DNA of 64,000 nucleotides from an uncultured Oscillospiraceae bacterium (lineage in GTDB: Bacteria > Bacillota > Clostridia > Oscillospirales > Oscillospiraceae), in the NCBI GenBank assembly GCA_947626315.1, contig CANQRQ010000002.1, positions 1-64,000 of the forward strand, read 5' to 3'. The first letter of the stretch is position 1, and each line of letters begins with the position of its first letter. This document shows positions 9,701-18,553 of the stretch, piece by piece. A program made the translations under genes and the position numbers. The notes beneath the pieces are model-generated. The model searched no databases, had not been told where the DNA came from, and saw only the letters and a list, made by a program, of their open reading frames with translations.

Positions 9701-10921
9701 TTATTTGTTGAAGACGTCCATGTCCATCTTGTCCAGACGGCGGGAGACGATGACCGTGCCGGCCAGGTCGCCGGCGTTGTTCAGCACGGTGTGGGCCGGG
9801 TCGATGGCGGGCCAGATGGCGGCCAGGATGGGGATCAGGGTCAGGGGCATGCCCAGGGTCTCCAGCAGGACGCCGGACATCACCACGCCCGCACCCTTGA
9901 CGCCGGCGGCGCCGATGGAGAGGATCAGGCCCAGGAACACGAACTGGAGGATCCGGGCCGGGGTGATGGCAAAGCCGTACAGGTTGGAGGCGAAGATGCA
10001 GCACATGCCGATGAACAGAGCGAAGCCGATCATGCCGCAGGTGTTGCCCAGGGGCAGGGTAAAGCCGTAGATGTTCTCGGGGATGCCCAGCTCCTCGTCA
10101 GAGATCTTGATGGACACCGGCAGGGTCGCCGCGGAGGAGGAGGTGGAGATGGCGACCAGCAGCGCCGGGGCCACCTTCTTCATAAACTTCAGGGCGCTGA
10201 CCTTGCCCAGCAGCTGAGTGGCCAGCGGAAGCAGGACCAGCAGGATGATGATGGCGCAGACATTGTCCAGCAGGATGAACACGAGGACCTCCCGCATCAT
10301 GGCGGCGCTCATGGTGGAGACCATGGTGGCGACCAGGGACAGAATGCCGAAGGGAGAGAAGCCAATGACGAATTCGGTGATTTTCAGCATCGTCTCGTTG
10401 GCCTGGTCGATCAGCTTCACCAGACCGGACACCCGCTCACCCAGCGCCAGCAGGGCCACGCCCAGGAACAGGGTAAAGACGATGATCTGCAGCAGGTTCG
10501 CGTTGACCATGGACTCCACGATGTTGGTGGGGAACCAGCTCACCACGTTGTCAATGAAGCTGTAGGCCGAGGCCTCCGTGGCCTCCGCGTTGGCCAGGAA
10601 CTCCGTGGTGCCCCGGCCGGGCTGCACGATCAGGGCGGCGATGATGCCGATGATGGCGGCCACAACGGCGGAGGCGGCGATCCAAAGCACGTAGCGCACG
10701 CCTACCTGGCGCAGCTGCTTGACGTTGCCCATCTTGCAGATGCCGCTGGTGATGCTGAAGAAGACCAGGGGGACGATCAGCATTTTCAGCATGTTGAGGA
10801 AGACGGAGCCCAGGGGGGTCAGGGCTTTCGCGGCCGCCGGGGAGGCAAAGCCGATAATCGCGCCCAGAACAACACCCGCCAGGATCTTCGCCCACAGGGG
10901 GATCTTTTTCCAAGTACTCAT
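9701..10921 (-). CDS. Dicarboxylate/amino acid:cation symporter (DAACS family)
   Basis: 406 aa; LGSVFLNMLKMLIVPLVFFSITSGI, AISTSSSAATLPVSIKISDEELGIPENIYGFTLPLGNTCGM motifs. Confidence 0.92.
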   Translation of the reverse strand: MSTWKKIPLWAKILAGVVLGAIIGFASPAAAKALTPLGSVFLNMLKMLIVPLVFFSITSGICKMGNVKQLRQVGVRYVLWIAASAVVAAIIGIIAALIVQPGRGTTEFLANAEATEASAYSFIDNVVSWFPTNIVESMVNANLLQIIVFTLFLGVALLALGERVSGLVKLIDQANETMLKITEFVIGFSPFGILSLVATMVSTMSAAMMREVLVFILLDNVCAIIILLVLLPLATQLLGKVSALKFMKKVAPALLVAISTSSSAATLPVSIKISDEELGIPENIYGFTLPLGNTCGMIGFALFIGMCCIFASNLYGFAITPARILQFVFLGLILSIGAAGVKGAGVVMSGVLLETLGMPLTLIPILAAIWPAIDPAHTVLNNAGDLAGTVIVSRRLDKMDMDVFNK

Positions 10922-10962
10922 GGTGTTTTCCTCTCTTTCTTTTTGATACTATAGAAGCGCTC

Positions 10963-12258
10963 TCAGGCGTACTTCTTCGCGATTTCCGCCGTCACCTTCA
11001 GGAACTGGTCGATGTCCCCGGTGTCGTGGCAGTGCAGCGGGGAGACCCGGATCACCCCGTGATAGAGGCCCAGGGACTCCACAATGCGCTTGGAATACAG
11101 GCTGGAGGGAATCCGCTCAAAGACCGTGATCCCCCGCTTATAGTAGTCGGCCACCACCTGGGTCAGGTCCGCGTTGGGGAAGTCGATGGCGGAGATCAGA
11201 TCCCGGTCCAGATCATCGGCGCTGTCCAGGCAGACCTTCACGCCGGGGATGTGCCGCAGGCCGGGGACGGCCTCGGTGCCCTCCATCATGTGCAGCAGCA
11301 GGGAGTGCTCCTGCAGGTGGATCCGGTCCATGCCCTCCACGAAGAGGGCGCGGCGGTCAGTGGCCTCGGTAAAGTGGCTGCCCAGCCAGCAGACGTAGTC
11401 CACCACGGCGGTCATGGCCGCGAAGTTGGGGTGCGGGAAGGTGCCCAGCTCCCACTCCTTCTCGGGCTTTGCCAGCAGCTTGTGGTGCTCCATCCTGGCC
11501 ACCCGGTCGGAGACGTAGCCGTAGCCGCAGCCCCGGATGCCGAAGGCCTTATAGGGGGCGAAGTTGCAGCCGTCCAGCTTCAGCTTCTCCACGTCCAGGA
11601 CGCCGTGGGGCATGTGCTGCACCGCGTCGGAGACGATGTAGATATCCGGGTTGATCTTCCGGACCTCCCGCACGATCTCCTCCATGTCGAAGATGTAGCC
11701 GGAGATGTTGGAGGCGCTCATGACGGACAGGAGCGCGGTGTCCTTGTCCACCAGGCGGAGGATCTCCTCCAGGTCCACGCCGCCGGTGGCGGGGTTGGCC
11801 TGGGCCACCCGGAACTCCTTGCCGGTGCGCTTGCAGTACAGCTCCACGCTGTCATGGGCGGAGGGGTGCTCCACGGAGGTGGTGACGGCGTTGGTGCCGG
11901 GGGCGTTCTCCATGATGGTGCGGACGATCTGGAACATGACCTGGGAGGAGGTCAGCTCCGTGACCAGCGCGCCGGAGCCGGGTTTTGCGCCGAAAATGAC
12001 CTCCATAATGTCCCGGATGCCGTCGGCCTTCACCTGCTTGAGCATCATGGACGTGTCGTGTACGCGCTCGGGACAGTCGGGAATGCGCTCCAGGCGGGCC
12101 TTCTCCTCCACCGCGGCTTTCAGACGCAGGGAGCCGCCGGAATTTTCAAAAAACTGCCGGGGGCGGCCCAGGTAATCCTCATTCACATAGTAGAATTTGT
12201 CCTTGATTTCGGCCTGCAGCTCAGGGGAGAAAAAGATTTTTTCCGGGGTGATCTTCAT
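10963..12258 (-). CDS. Class V aminotransferase / cysteine desulfurase-like PLP enzyme
   Basis: 431 aa; TTSVEHPSAHDSVELY...SASNISGYIFDMEEIVREV...VSDAVQHMPHGVLDVEKLKLDGCNFAPYKAFG fits a class-V PLP fold with its Lys region. Confidence 0.88.
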   Translation of the reverse strand: MKITPEKIFFSPELQAEIKDKFYYVNEDYLGRPRQFFENSGGSLRLKAAVEEKARLERIPDCPERVHDTSMMLKQVKADGIRDIMEVIFGAKPGSGALVTELTSSQVMFQIVRTIMENAPGTNAVTTSVEHPSAHDSVELYCKRTGKEFRVAQANPATGGVDLEEILRLVDKDTALLSVMSASNISGYIFDMEEIVREVRKINPDIYIVSDAVQHMPHGVLDVEKLKLDGCNFAPYKAFGIRGCGYGYVSDRVARMEHHKLLAKPEKEWELGTFPHPNFAAMTAVVDYVCWLGSHFTEATDRRALFVEGMDRIHLQEHSLLLHMMEGTEAVPGLRHIPGVKVCLDSADDLDRDLISAIDFPNADLTQVVADYYKRGITVFERIPSSLYSKRIVESLGLYHGVIRVSPLHCHDTGDIDQFLKVTAEIAKKYA

Positions 12259-12374
12259 ACCGAATCTTCCTTTCTCATGTTATTTTCGGGGCGCTCTGGG
12301 TGCTGTATGGAATCCGGTTGTTATTTTTTAAATTATTATAGAAGAAAGCTGCCTGTTTGGGAAATATAAATAAA

Positions 12375-12410
12375 AAACAATGCCATAACAATTAAGTTAT
12401 GACATTGCTG
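12375..12410 (-). terminator. Rho-independent terminator of the LysR gene
   Basis: Minus strand CAATGtCATAACTTAATTGTTATGgCATTGTTTTTTAT: stem plus T-tract. Confidence 0.75.
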
Positions 12411-12430
12411 TTTATAAATGACATTATTCT

Positions 12431-13396
12431 TTATGTTTTATTTGCGTCCCGCTCCATCTGATATTTCACCACAAATTCCCGGAAGAGCCGGGACGCCACC
12501 GGCTGGTTCGCCCCCCGGCGGAAGAAGAGCACCTGCTGCCGGGCGGCCAGAGGGTCGCTCAGCTTGTACAGGTAGAACTTGTAGTTCTTGTCCACGTGCT
12601 CCACCAGCGTGTCGCTGACAAAGGTGGCCCGGTTGACCTGCTCGGCCAGCTGGTAGGCGGTCAGCATCTGCGCCGGTTTCATGGCGAAGATGCGGGGCAC
12701 GAAGCCGGCGTTGTGGCAGATCGCCACGGCGCGCTGGCAGGTGTCGTTCTCCTCGTCCATCAGGATGAACTCCAGATCCTGAAAGGCCGCCATGTCCACC
12801 GCCTTCGCGTCCGCCGCTTTGTGCCGGCCCTCCCGGATCTCCCCGGGCGTGAAGCGGCAGTCTTTCATCCGCTCGTTGACCGGCAGCCCGGCAGGGACCA
12901 CCAGCAGCAGCTCTTCGTCCTTCCAGGCGACGCCGTCCACCTCCTGGGAGATGAAGTTGTTCACCTCCGGGAACATGTCGGCCTCGTCCGTCAGGAGTTT
13001 CTGCACCAGGCCGGTGCGCTCCTCCACCCAGGAGATGTCAATATCCGGGTACTGGCTGTGGAACGCGGCGATGATCGGGGGAAAGATATAGGCCTGGTAA
13101 ATGGCGGCGCCGCACAGGCGGATGCTCAGCTCCCGGCTGTGGGACACACGGGCAAAGTGCTCCTTGGTCTCCCGCTGGATCCGCATGATCTTTTCGGCCT
13201 GCTCGATGTAGTATTCCCCGGCCTCCGTCAGGGTCAGCGGATAGGTGGACCGGTCGAAAAGGGGCATGCCGATCTTGCGCTCCGCCTTTTTCACCATGGA
13301 GCTGAGGGCGGGCTGGGACAGGAACATCTTCTGCGCCGCCTTGGTGAAGCTGCGCTCCTGGTACACCGCGTATACGTACTCCATCTCCCGGAACAT
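12431..13396 (-). CDS. LysR family transcriptional regulator
   Basis: 321 aa; N-terminal HTH MFREMEYVYAVYQERSFTKAAQKMFLSQPALSSMVKKAERKIGMPLFDRS. Confidence 0.95.
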   Translation of the reverse strand: MFREMEYVYAVYQERSFTKAAQKMFLSQPALSSMVKKAERKIGMPLFDRSTYPLTLTEAGEYYIEQAEKIMRIQRETKEHFARVSHSRELSIRLCGAAIYQAYIFPPIIAAFHSQYPDIDISWVEERTGLVQKLLTDEADMFPEVNNFISQEVDGVAWKDEELLLVVPAGLPVNERMKDCRFTPGEIREGRHKAADAKAVDMAAFQDLEFILMDEENDTCQRAVAICHNAGFVPRIFAMKPAQMLTAYQLAEQVNRATFVSDTLVEHVDKNYKFYLYKLSDPLAARQQVLFFRRGANQPVASRLFREFVVKYQMERDANKT

Positions 13397-13480
13397 CCGC
13401 TCTCCCCTCCTTTTGCTTTCTTACAGCACAGTATAGCACAGTTTTTCCGCCGCTTCAAGCTGAGAGCGCCTTAAAAAATG

Positions 13481-13516
13481 CGCCGGGAGCTGCGGAACGC
13501 AGCCTCCCGGCGCTGG
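13481..13516 (-). terminator. Terminator-like hairpin after rnfB
   Basis: GCGCCGGGAGCTGCGgaaCGCAGCCTCCCGGCGC. Confidence 0.65.
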
Positions 13517-13549
13517 TTTCGGAATAAACTTTTCGCTCCCGCCGCGCGG

Positions 13550-14344
13550 TCACCGCATGCGGATGATCTTGGAGGGGCACTTCTCGGCGCACTTGCCGCA
13601 GCCAATGCACTTGGAATAGTCGATGTGGGCCACGTCGTCGGTGAGGGTGATGGCGCCCTGCTCACAGAGGCGGGCACACAGGCCGCAGCCGATGCAGCCC
13701 GCGCCGCAGACCTGCCGCACGATGGGGCCCTTGTCCTTGTTGCTGCACTGGACGGCGTAGGGGGCCTTGTCGGGCACGATCTCGATCAGGTGCTGAGGGC
13801 AGGTGGCCACGCACTTGCCGCAGGCCACGCACTTGGACCTATCCACCTTGGCCACGCCGTCCACCACGTGGATGGCGTCAAACTGGCAGGCGGCCACGCA
13901 GCTGCCGTAGCCCAGGCAGCCGTGGGTGCAGGCCTTGATGCCCTTGCCGGGGATGGTCATGGCCGCCTCGCAGCTCTCGATGCCTACATAGCTGCACTTG
14001 GGCTTCTGCACGTCGCAGGTGCCGGCGCATTTGACGAAGGCCACCTTCTTCTCCCGCTCGGGAGCGGCCACCACGCCCATGACCACGGCGATCTTATCGC
14101 CCACCGGCGCGCCGCCCACGGGGCAGCCGTTCACCGGGGCCTCGCCCTTGACGATGGCCGCCGCCATGGCGTCACAGCCGGCAAAGCCGCAGGCTCCGCA
14201 GTTGTTCCCGGGCAGGCACTCCCGCACCGCCGTCTCCCGGGGGTCCACCTCCACCTTGAAGGTCTCGCTGGCGAACACCAGCAGCAGGCCCATCAGCAGG
14301 CCCACCACGGCCAGCACGATCACCGTTGAAAGAAACATTACCAT
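13550..14344 (-). CDS. rnfB: Rnf electron transport complex subunit B
   Basis: 264 aa; N-terminal TM, CLPGNNCGACGFAGCDAMA Fe-S motif and multiple CxxCxxC clusters. Confidence 0.96.
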   Translation of the reverse strand: MVMFLSTVIVLAVVGLLMGLLLVFASETFKVEVDPRETAVRECLPGNNCGACGFAGCDAMAAAIVKGEAPVNGCPVGGAPVGDKIAVVMGVVAAPEREKKVAFVKCAGTCDVQKPKCSYVGIESCEAAMTIPGKGIKACTHGCLGYGSCVAACQFDAIHVVDGVAKVDRSKCVACGKCVATCPQHLIEIVPDKAPYAVQCSNKDKGPIVRQVCGAGCIGCGLCARLCEQGAITLTDDVAHIDYSKCIGCGKCAEKCPSKIIRMR

Positions 14345-14359
14345 TTCCGGCGCACCTCC

Positions 14360-14941
14360 TTAACCCAGGCTCAATCCGCCGAAACCGTAGAAGGCGATAG
14401 CCATCAGGCAGGCGGACAGCAGAACGATGGGCGCGCCCCGGAAGGGCTTGGGGATGTCGTTGCCCTCGATGCGCTCCCGAATCCCGGCCAGCAGGACGAT
14501 GGCCAGGGTATAGCCCACGGCGGTGCCGAAGCCGGCGAACACGCTCTCAAAGAAGCCGAAGCCGTCGGTCACGTTGTTCAGGGCCACGCCCAGCACCGCG
14601 CAGTTGGTGGTGATCAGGGGCAGGTAGATGCCCAGGGCCTTGTGGATGGCGGGCACCTGCTTTTTCAGGAACATCTCCACCACCTGCACCAGCCCTGCGA
14701 TCACCAGGATGAACACGATGGTCTGCAGGTAATCCAGGCCCAGCCGGTCCAGCACGTAGGTGTAGATCAGGTTGGCCACGCCCGAGGCGATGGTGATGAC
14801 GAAGATCACGGCTCCGCCCAGGCTGGCGGCGGTCTTGATCTGCTTGCTCACCCCCAGGAACGAACACAGGCCGAGGAACTGGCTCAGCACCACGTTGTTG
14901 ACCAGGGCGGTGGTGACGATGACAAGCGCTAAGGACGTCAT
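14360..14941 (-). CDS. rnfA: Rnf electron transport complex subunit A
   Basis: 193 aa; VNNVVLSQFLGLCSFLGVSKQIKTA...LPLITTNCAVLGVAL. Confidence 0.97.
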   Translation of the reverse strand: MTSLALVIVTTALVNNVVLSQFLGLCSFLGVSKQIKTAASLGGAVIFVITIASGVANLIYTYVLDRLGLDYLQTIVFILVIAGLVQVVEMFLKKQVPAIHKALGIYLPLITTNCAVLGVALNNVTDGFGFFESVFAGFGTAVGYTLAIVLLAGIRERIEGNDIPKPFRGAPIVLLSACLMAIAFYGFGGLSLG

Positions 14942-15633
14942 ACCGTGGCCTCCTCTCTCTCAAGCTCTTCCTTGGGGTTTTCGCACTTTTGGGCGCAGGT
15001 GGCGCAGCAGCCGTCGCAGCCCTCCACCTTCTCGTTGGCCTTGTTGCTGATGTGGGCCCCGTTCAGGAAAGCCACGATCAGCGTCAGCACCAGGAAGGCG
15101 CCGGGGGCGCTGGTGAAGATGCCCACCGGCTGATAGAAGGCGGGCATGACCTGGAAGCCGAACACGGTGCCCGCGCCGAAGAGCTCACGGAGGATGCCGA
15201 TGACCGTCAGGCCCAGGGTGAAGCCCAGGCCCATGCCCAGGCCGTCAAAGATGCTCAGCACCGGCGGGTTCTTGCAGGCGTAGGCCTCCGCCCGGCCCAG
15301 AATGATGCAGTTGACCACGATCAGGGGGATGTAGATGCCCAGGGCCGCGTCCAGAAACGGGATGTAGGCCTTGATGAGCAGCTGCACCACCGTCACCAGG
15401 GAGGCCACCACCACGATGTAGGCCGGCAGATGCACTTGATCGGGAATGACCTTGCGCAGCAGGGAGATCATCAGGTTCGAGAGGATCAGCACCGCCATGG
15501 TGGAAACGCCCATGCCGAAGCCGTTCATGGCCGAGGTGGTGACGGCCAGGGTGGGGCACATGCCCAGCATCATGATAAAGGTGGGGTTTTCTTTTACAAT
15601 GCCGTTATACAGCCGTTCCATATTTCCGTTCAT
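14938..15633 (-). CDS. rnfE: Rnf electron transport complex subunit E
   Basis: 231 aa; NPTFIMMLGMCPTLAVTTSAMNGFGMG, GIYIPLIVVNCIILGRAEAYA; C-terminal CDGCCATCAQKC extension. Confidence 0.97.
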   Translation of the reverse strand: MNGNMERLYNGIVKENPTFIMMLGMCPTLAVTTSAMNGFGMGVSTMAVLILSNLMISLLRKVIPDQVHLPAYIVVVASLVTVVQLLIKAYIPFLDAALGIYIPLIVVNCIILGRAEAYACKNPPVLSIFDGLGMGLGFTLGLTVIGILRELFGAGTVFGFQVMPAFYQPVGIFTSAPGAFLVLTLIVAFLNGAHISNKANEKVEGCDGCCATCAQKCENPKEELEREEATV

Positions 15634-15648
15634 GTCTCTGCCCCTCCC

Positions 15649-17154
15649 TTACTTCAAAAATTCGTTGTAGAAGGCCAGCGCCGCGTTCACCGCGCTCACC
15701 ACAGAGCTGGAGCTGACTGTCGCGCCGGAGACGCCGTCGATATCCGTCCCCAGCACGAGAGCGCTGGAGTTGATGCCGGCGAACTGGTCCTTGAAGGCGG
15801 GCTCGTCGCAGAGCATGCCCTTGCCCGGGGTCTCGTTGAGCTCGGTGAAGGCGATGCCCAGGAGCGTCCCGTCCGGCGCGATGCCTACGGAGACGCTGAG
15901 GGTCCCGTCAAAGGCCTGGGAGTTGGTCACGTTGATGGCGCAGCCCACCCGGTTCCCGGCGGCGTCGGTGCCGACCACGGCCTCATTGACGGTGTTGCGG
16001 CCGAACTCCGTGCCGTCCAGGCTCTCCAGAGCCGCGGTGACCTGGTCCTCATAGCCCACTTCCTCAGCCCCCGGCAGCACCGCCAGATAGGAGGCGGCGT
16101 TGGCGGCCAGGGCCTGGGCCTCGATGGCCGGGGCCGTGACCATGTTCACCGCGCCCAGGGCCACGCCGGAAATCAGGGCGATGACCATCAGAGCCAGAGC
16201 GGCCTTGGGGATCTTGGGCTTGGGCTTGCGCTTGTTGTCCCCCAGGCCGAAGGGCTTGGGGATAGCCACCCGGTCGATCAGGGGCACGGCCAGGTTGCAC
16301 AGGAGGATGGAATAGCTCACGTTGTCGGCCGTGCTGCCGTAGATGCGCAGCACCGCCGCCAGCAGGCCCACGATGATGCCGTAGGCCACCTGGCCCCGCA
16401 CCGTCACCGGGCTGGTGACCGGGTCGTTGGCCATGAAGAAGGCCGCCATCAGGATGCCGCCGCCGCAGAGCTCCGCCAGCAGGAACAGGGGGTGGAAGCC
16501 GCCCTCCCCGCCCAGGCCCATGGCCAAGGCAAAGCTGACAAGGACGCTTACGGGGATGTGCCAGGTGATGGTGCCGCAGAGCAGCAGGTAGACGCCGCCG
16601 ATGAGCAGGGCCGCCCCGCTGACGCCGATGACGCCGCCGCCGTAGCCCAGGAACATCTCCAGCACGTCCACGGTCCCGCCGCCGTTGAGGACGGCCAGAG
16701 GCGTGGCAGAGGAGACCCCGTCCACGGCGAAGTTGCTCATAGCGGTGCCAAAGGAGATCATCAGGAAGCAGCGGCCGGCCAGGGCCGGGTTCACCACGTT
16801 CTGCCCCAGGCCGCCGAACAGGCACTTGACGAAGAGGATGGCGAACAGGGCGCCCAGATAGGGCACGTACAGGGGCACGGTGGGGGGCAGGCTCAGGCCC
16901 AGCAGCAGGCCCGTGACCACGGCGGAGCCGTCGCTGAGGGTGTTGGGCTTGTGGCAGAGGAAGTCAAAGACGAACTCCGTGAGCACGGCCGTTACAACGC
17001 TGGCGGCCAGGATCAGAAAGGCGTGGAGCCCGTACAGGTATACGCCGAAGACGGCGGCCGGCAGCAGGGCCAGGATCACGTCATACATCACCTTGCCGGT
17101 GGTGAGCCGGCTGCGGATATGGGGCGCGGAGGAGACGTTCAGCAGTCCGTTCAT
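15649..17154 (-). CDS. Fused RnfD-RnfG electron transport subunit (two putative FMN-attachment motifs)
   Basis: Single 501-aa ORF: RnfD-like N-half (SAPHIRSRLTTGKVMYDVILALLPAAVFGVYLYG...VDGVSSATPLAVL) runs into RnfG-like C-half (KAALALMVIALISGVALGAVNMVTAPAIEAQ...DIDGVSGATVSSSSVVSAVNAAL). Confidence 0.9.
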   Translation of the reverse strand: MNGLLNVSSAPHIRSRLTTGKVMYDVILALLPAAVFGVYLYGLHAFLILAASVVTAVLTEFVFDFLCHKPNTLSDGSAVVTGLLLGLSLPPTVPLYVPYLGALFAILFVKCLFGGLGQNVVNPALAGRCFLMISFGTAMSNFAVDGVSSATPLAVLNGGGTVDVLEMFLGYGGGVIGVSGAALLIGGVYLLLCGTITWHIPVSVLVSFALAMGLGGEGGFHPLFLLAELCGGGILMAAFFMANDPVTSPVTVRGQVAYGIIVGLLAAVLRIYGSTADNVSYSILLCNLAVPLIDRVAIPKPFGLGDNKRKPKPKIPKAALALMVIALISGVALGAVNMVTAPAIEAQALAANAASYLAVLPGAEEVGYEDQVTAALESLDGTEFGRNTVNEAVVGTDAAGNRVGCAINVTNSQAFDGTLSVSVGIAPDGTLLGIAFTELNETPGKGMLCDEPAFKDQFAGINSSALVLGTDIDGVSGATVSSSSVVSAVNAALAFYNEFLK

Positions 17155-18520
17155 ACAGTTGCCGCCTCCTTTTCCGCGTTCTTGGCGGCCTGGACCGCCT
17201 CATTGTGGGCGATGGTGCCCTTGGTGAGCTTGAACAGCTGCATCAGCGGCCGCTTGGCCGGGCAGATATAGGTGCAGGCGCCGCAGCCCAGGCAGTCCAG
17301 CCCGTGGAGCTTGATATAGCGGTCATAGTCCTTCCGCTCGGCGTAGAAGGCCAGCATCTGGGGCACCAGGCCCACCGGGCAGGCCCGGGCGCAGCGGCCG
17401 CAGCGGATGCAGTGGGTCATCTGCCCGTCCGCCTTCTCCACCGGGTCCTCCGTCAGGCAGATGAGGGCGTTGTAGGGCTTGGCCACGGGCCGGTCCAGGT
17501 TGGTGATGGCCATGCCCATCATGGGCCCGCCGATAATGACCTTTTTCGGCTCGGCCTTCAGGCCGCCGGCGGCCTCCAGCAGCTCGCTGAGATTGGTGCC
17601 CAGCTTGACCATGAAGTTGCCGGGGTTGGCCACCGCGTCGCCGGTGACGGTGAAGCCCTTCTCCATCAGGGGCTCGTTCATGCACACCGCGTGGTACACC
17701 GCCGCCAGGGTGGTGACGTTGTTGATGACGCAGCCCAGGTCCTCCGGCCGGTCGTCGGAAGCCATTTTCCGCCCCGTCACCGCGTGGACCAGATTCCGCT
17801 CGCTGCCCTGGGGATACTTTGTCTTCAGAGGCATGACCTGGATCCGGCCGTTGCCCTTGATCTCGCTGCTGATGGCCTCGATGGCGTCTTTTTTATCCGC
17901 CTCGATGGCGATGACGCCCTGGCCTCCGGGAACAGGCGCAGGGCGATCTTCAATCCGCCCACCACCCATTCCGGCCGCTCGGCCATGAGCTGCTCGTCAC
18001 AGGTGATATAGGGCTCGCACTCGGAGCCGTTGGCAATGAAGGAGTCGATGTCCTCCGGGTGCTCCGGGGTCAGCTTCACGTGGGTGGGAACGCCGGTGAT
18101 GCCCTGGCCCAGGCCGATAACGCCGGCATCCATGATCTTTTGGATGATCTGCTTGTCGGTCAGGTCCTGGTAATTGCAGGGGGTCCCGATGCCCTCGGCC
18201 AGGGTGAACTGCCCGTCGTTTTCAATGACGATGCACCTGTCCACCACGCCGGCGGTGGTCATGCGGGCCTCGATGGCTTTCACCCTGCCGGAGCCGGAGC
18301 TGATGATGTTGGCGGAGTCGTAGCCGTCCGCTTTGGCAATCACCTGCCCCGCCAGGACAGGGTCGCCCTTCTTCACCACCGGGACCGCGGGTTTCCCGGT
18401 GTGCTGGCTCAGGGGGAAGACCAGGTCCCCCTTGGGCAGGTAGAACTGAATGGGCTTGCCTCTGGTCAGTTCCTTCCCGCCCGCGGGACGCACGCCTCCC
18501 CGAAAGGATTTCAGTGCCAT
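17151..18520 (-). pseudogene. rnfC: Rnf complex subunit C, split by an apparent 1-nt frameshift near 17916-17924
   Basis: N-part ORF 17825..18520 (MALKSFRGGVRPAGGKELT...GGLKIALRLFPEA) and C-part ORF 17151..17969 (GVIAIEADKKDAIEAI...CIRCGRCARACPVGL...CLGCGACTYICPAKRPL) are adjacent pieces of one RnfC in different frames. Confidence 0.88.
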
Positions 18521-18553
18521 AGTCTCTCCTTTCTATCGCTGGGGCGGTGCAGC

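Noticed and set aside
14989-17271. 760-aa plus-strand ORF rich in H/G/Q/A
   Set aside because: Antisense to rnfE/rnfDG; composition is a frame artefact.
17905-17935. Programmed -1 frameshifting as explanation for split rnfC
   Set aside because: No slippery heptamer (X XXY YYZ) seen at GAGGCCAGGGCGTC; indel or sequencing error is simpler.
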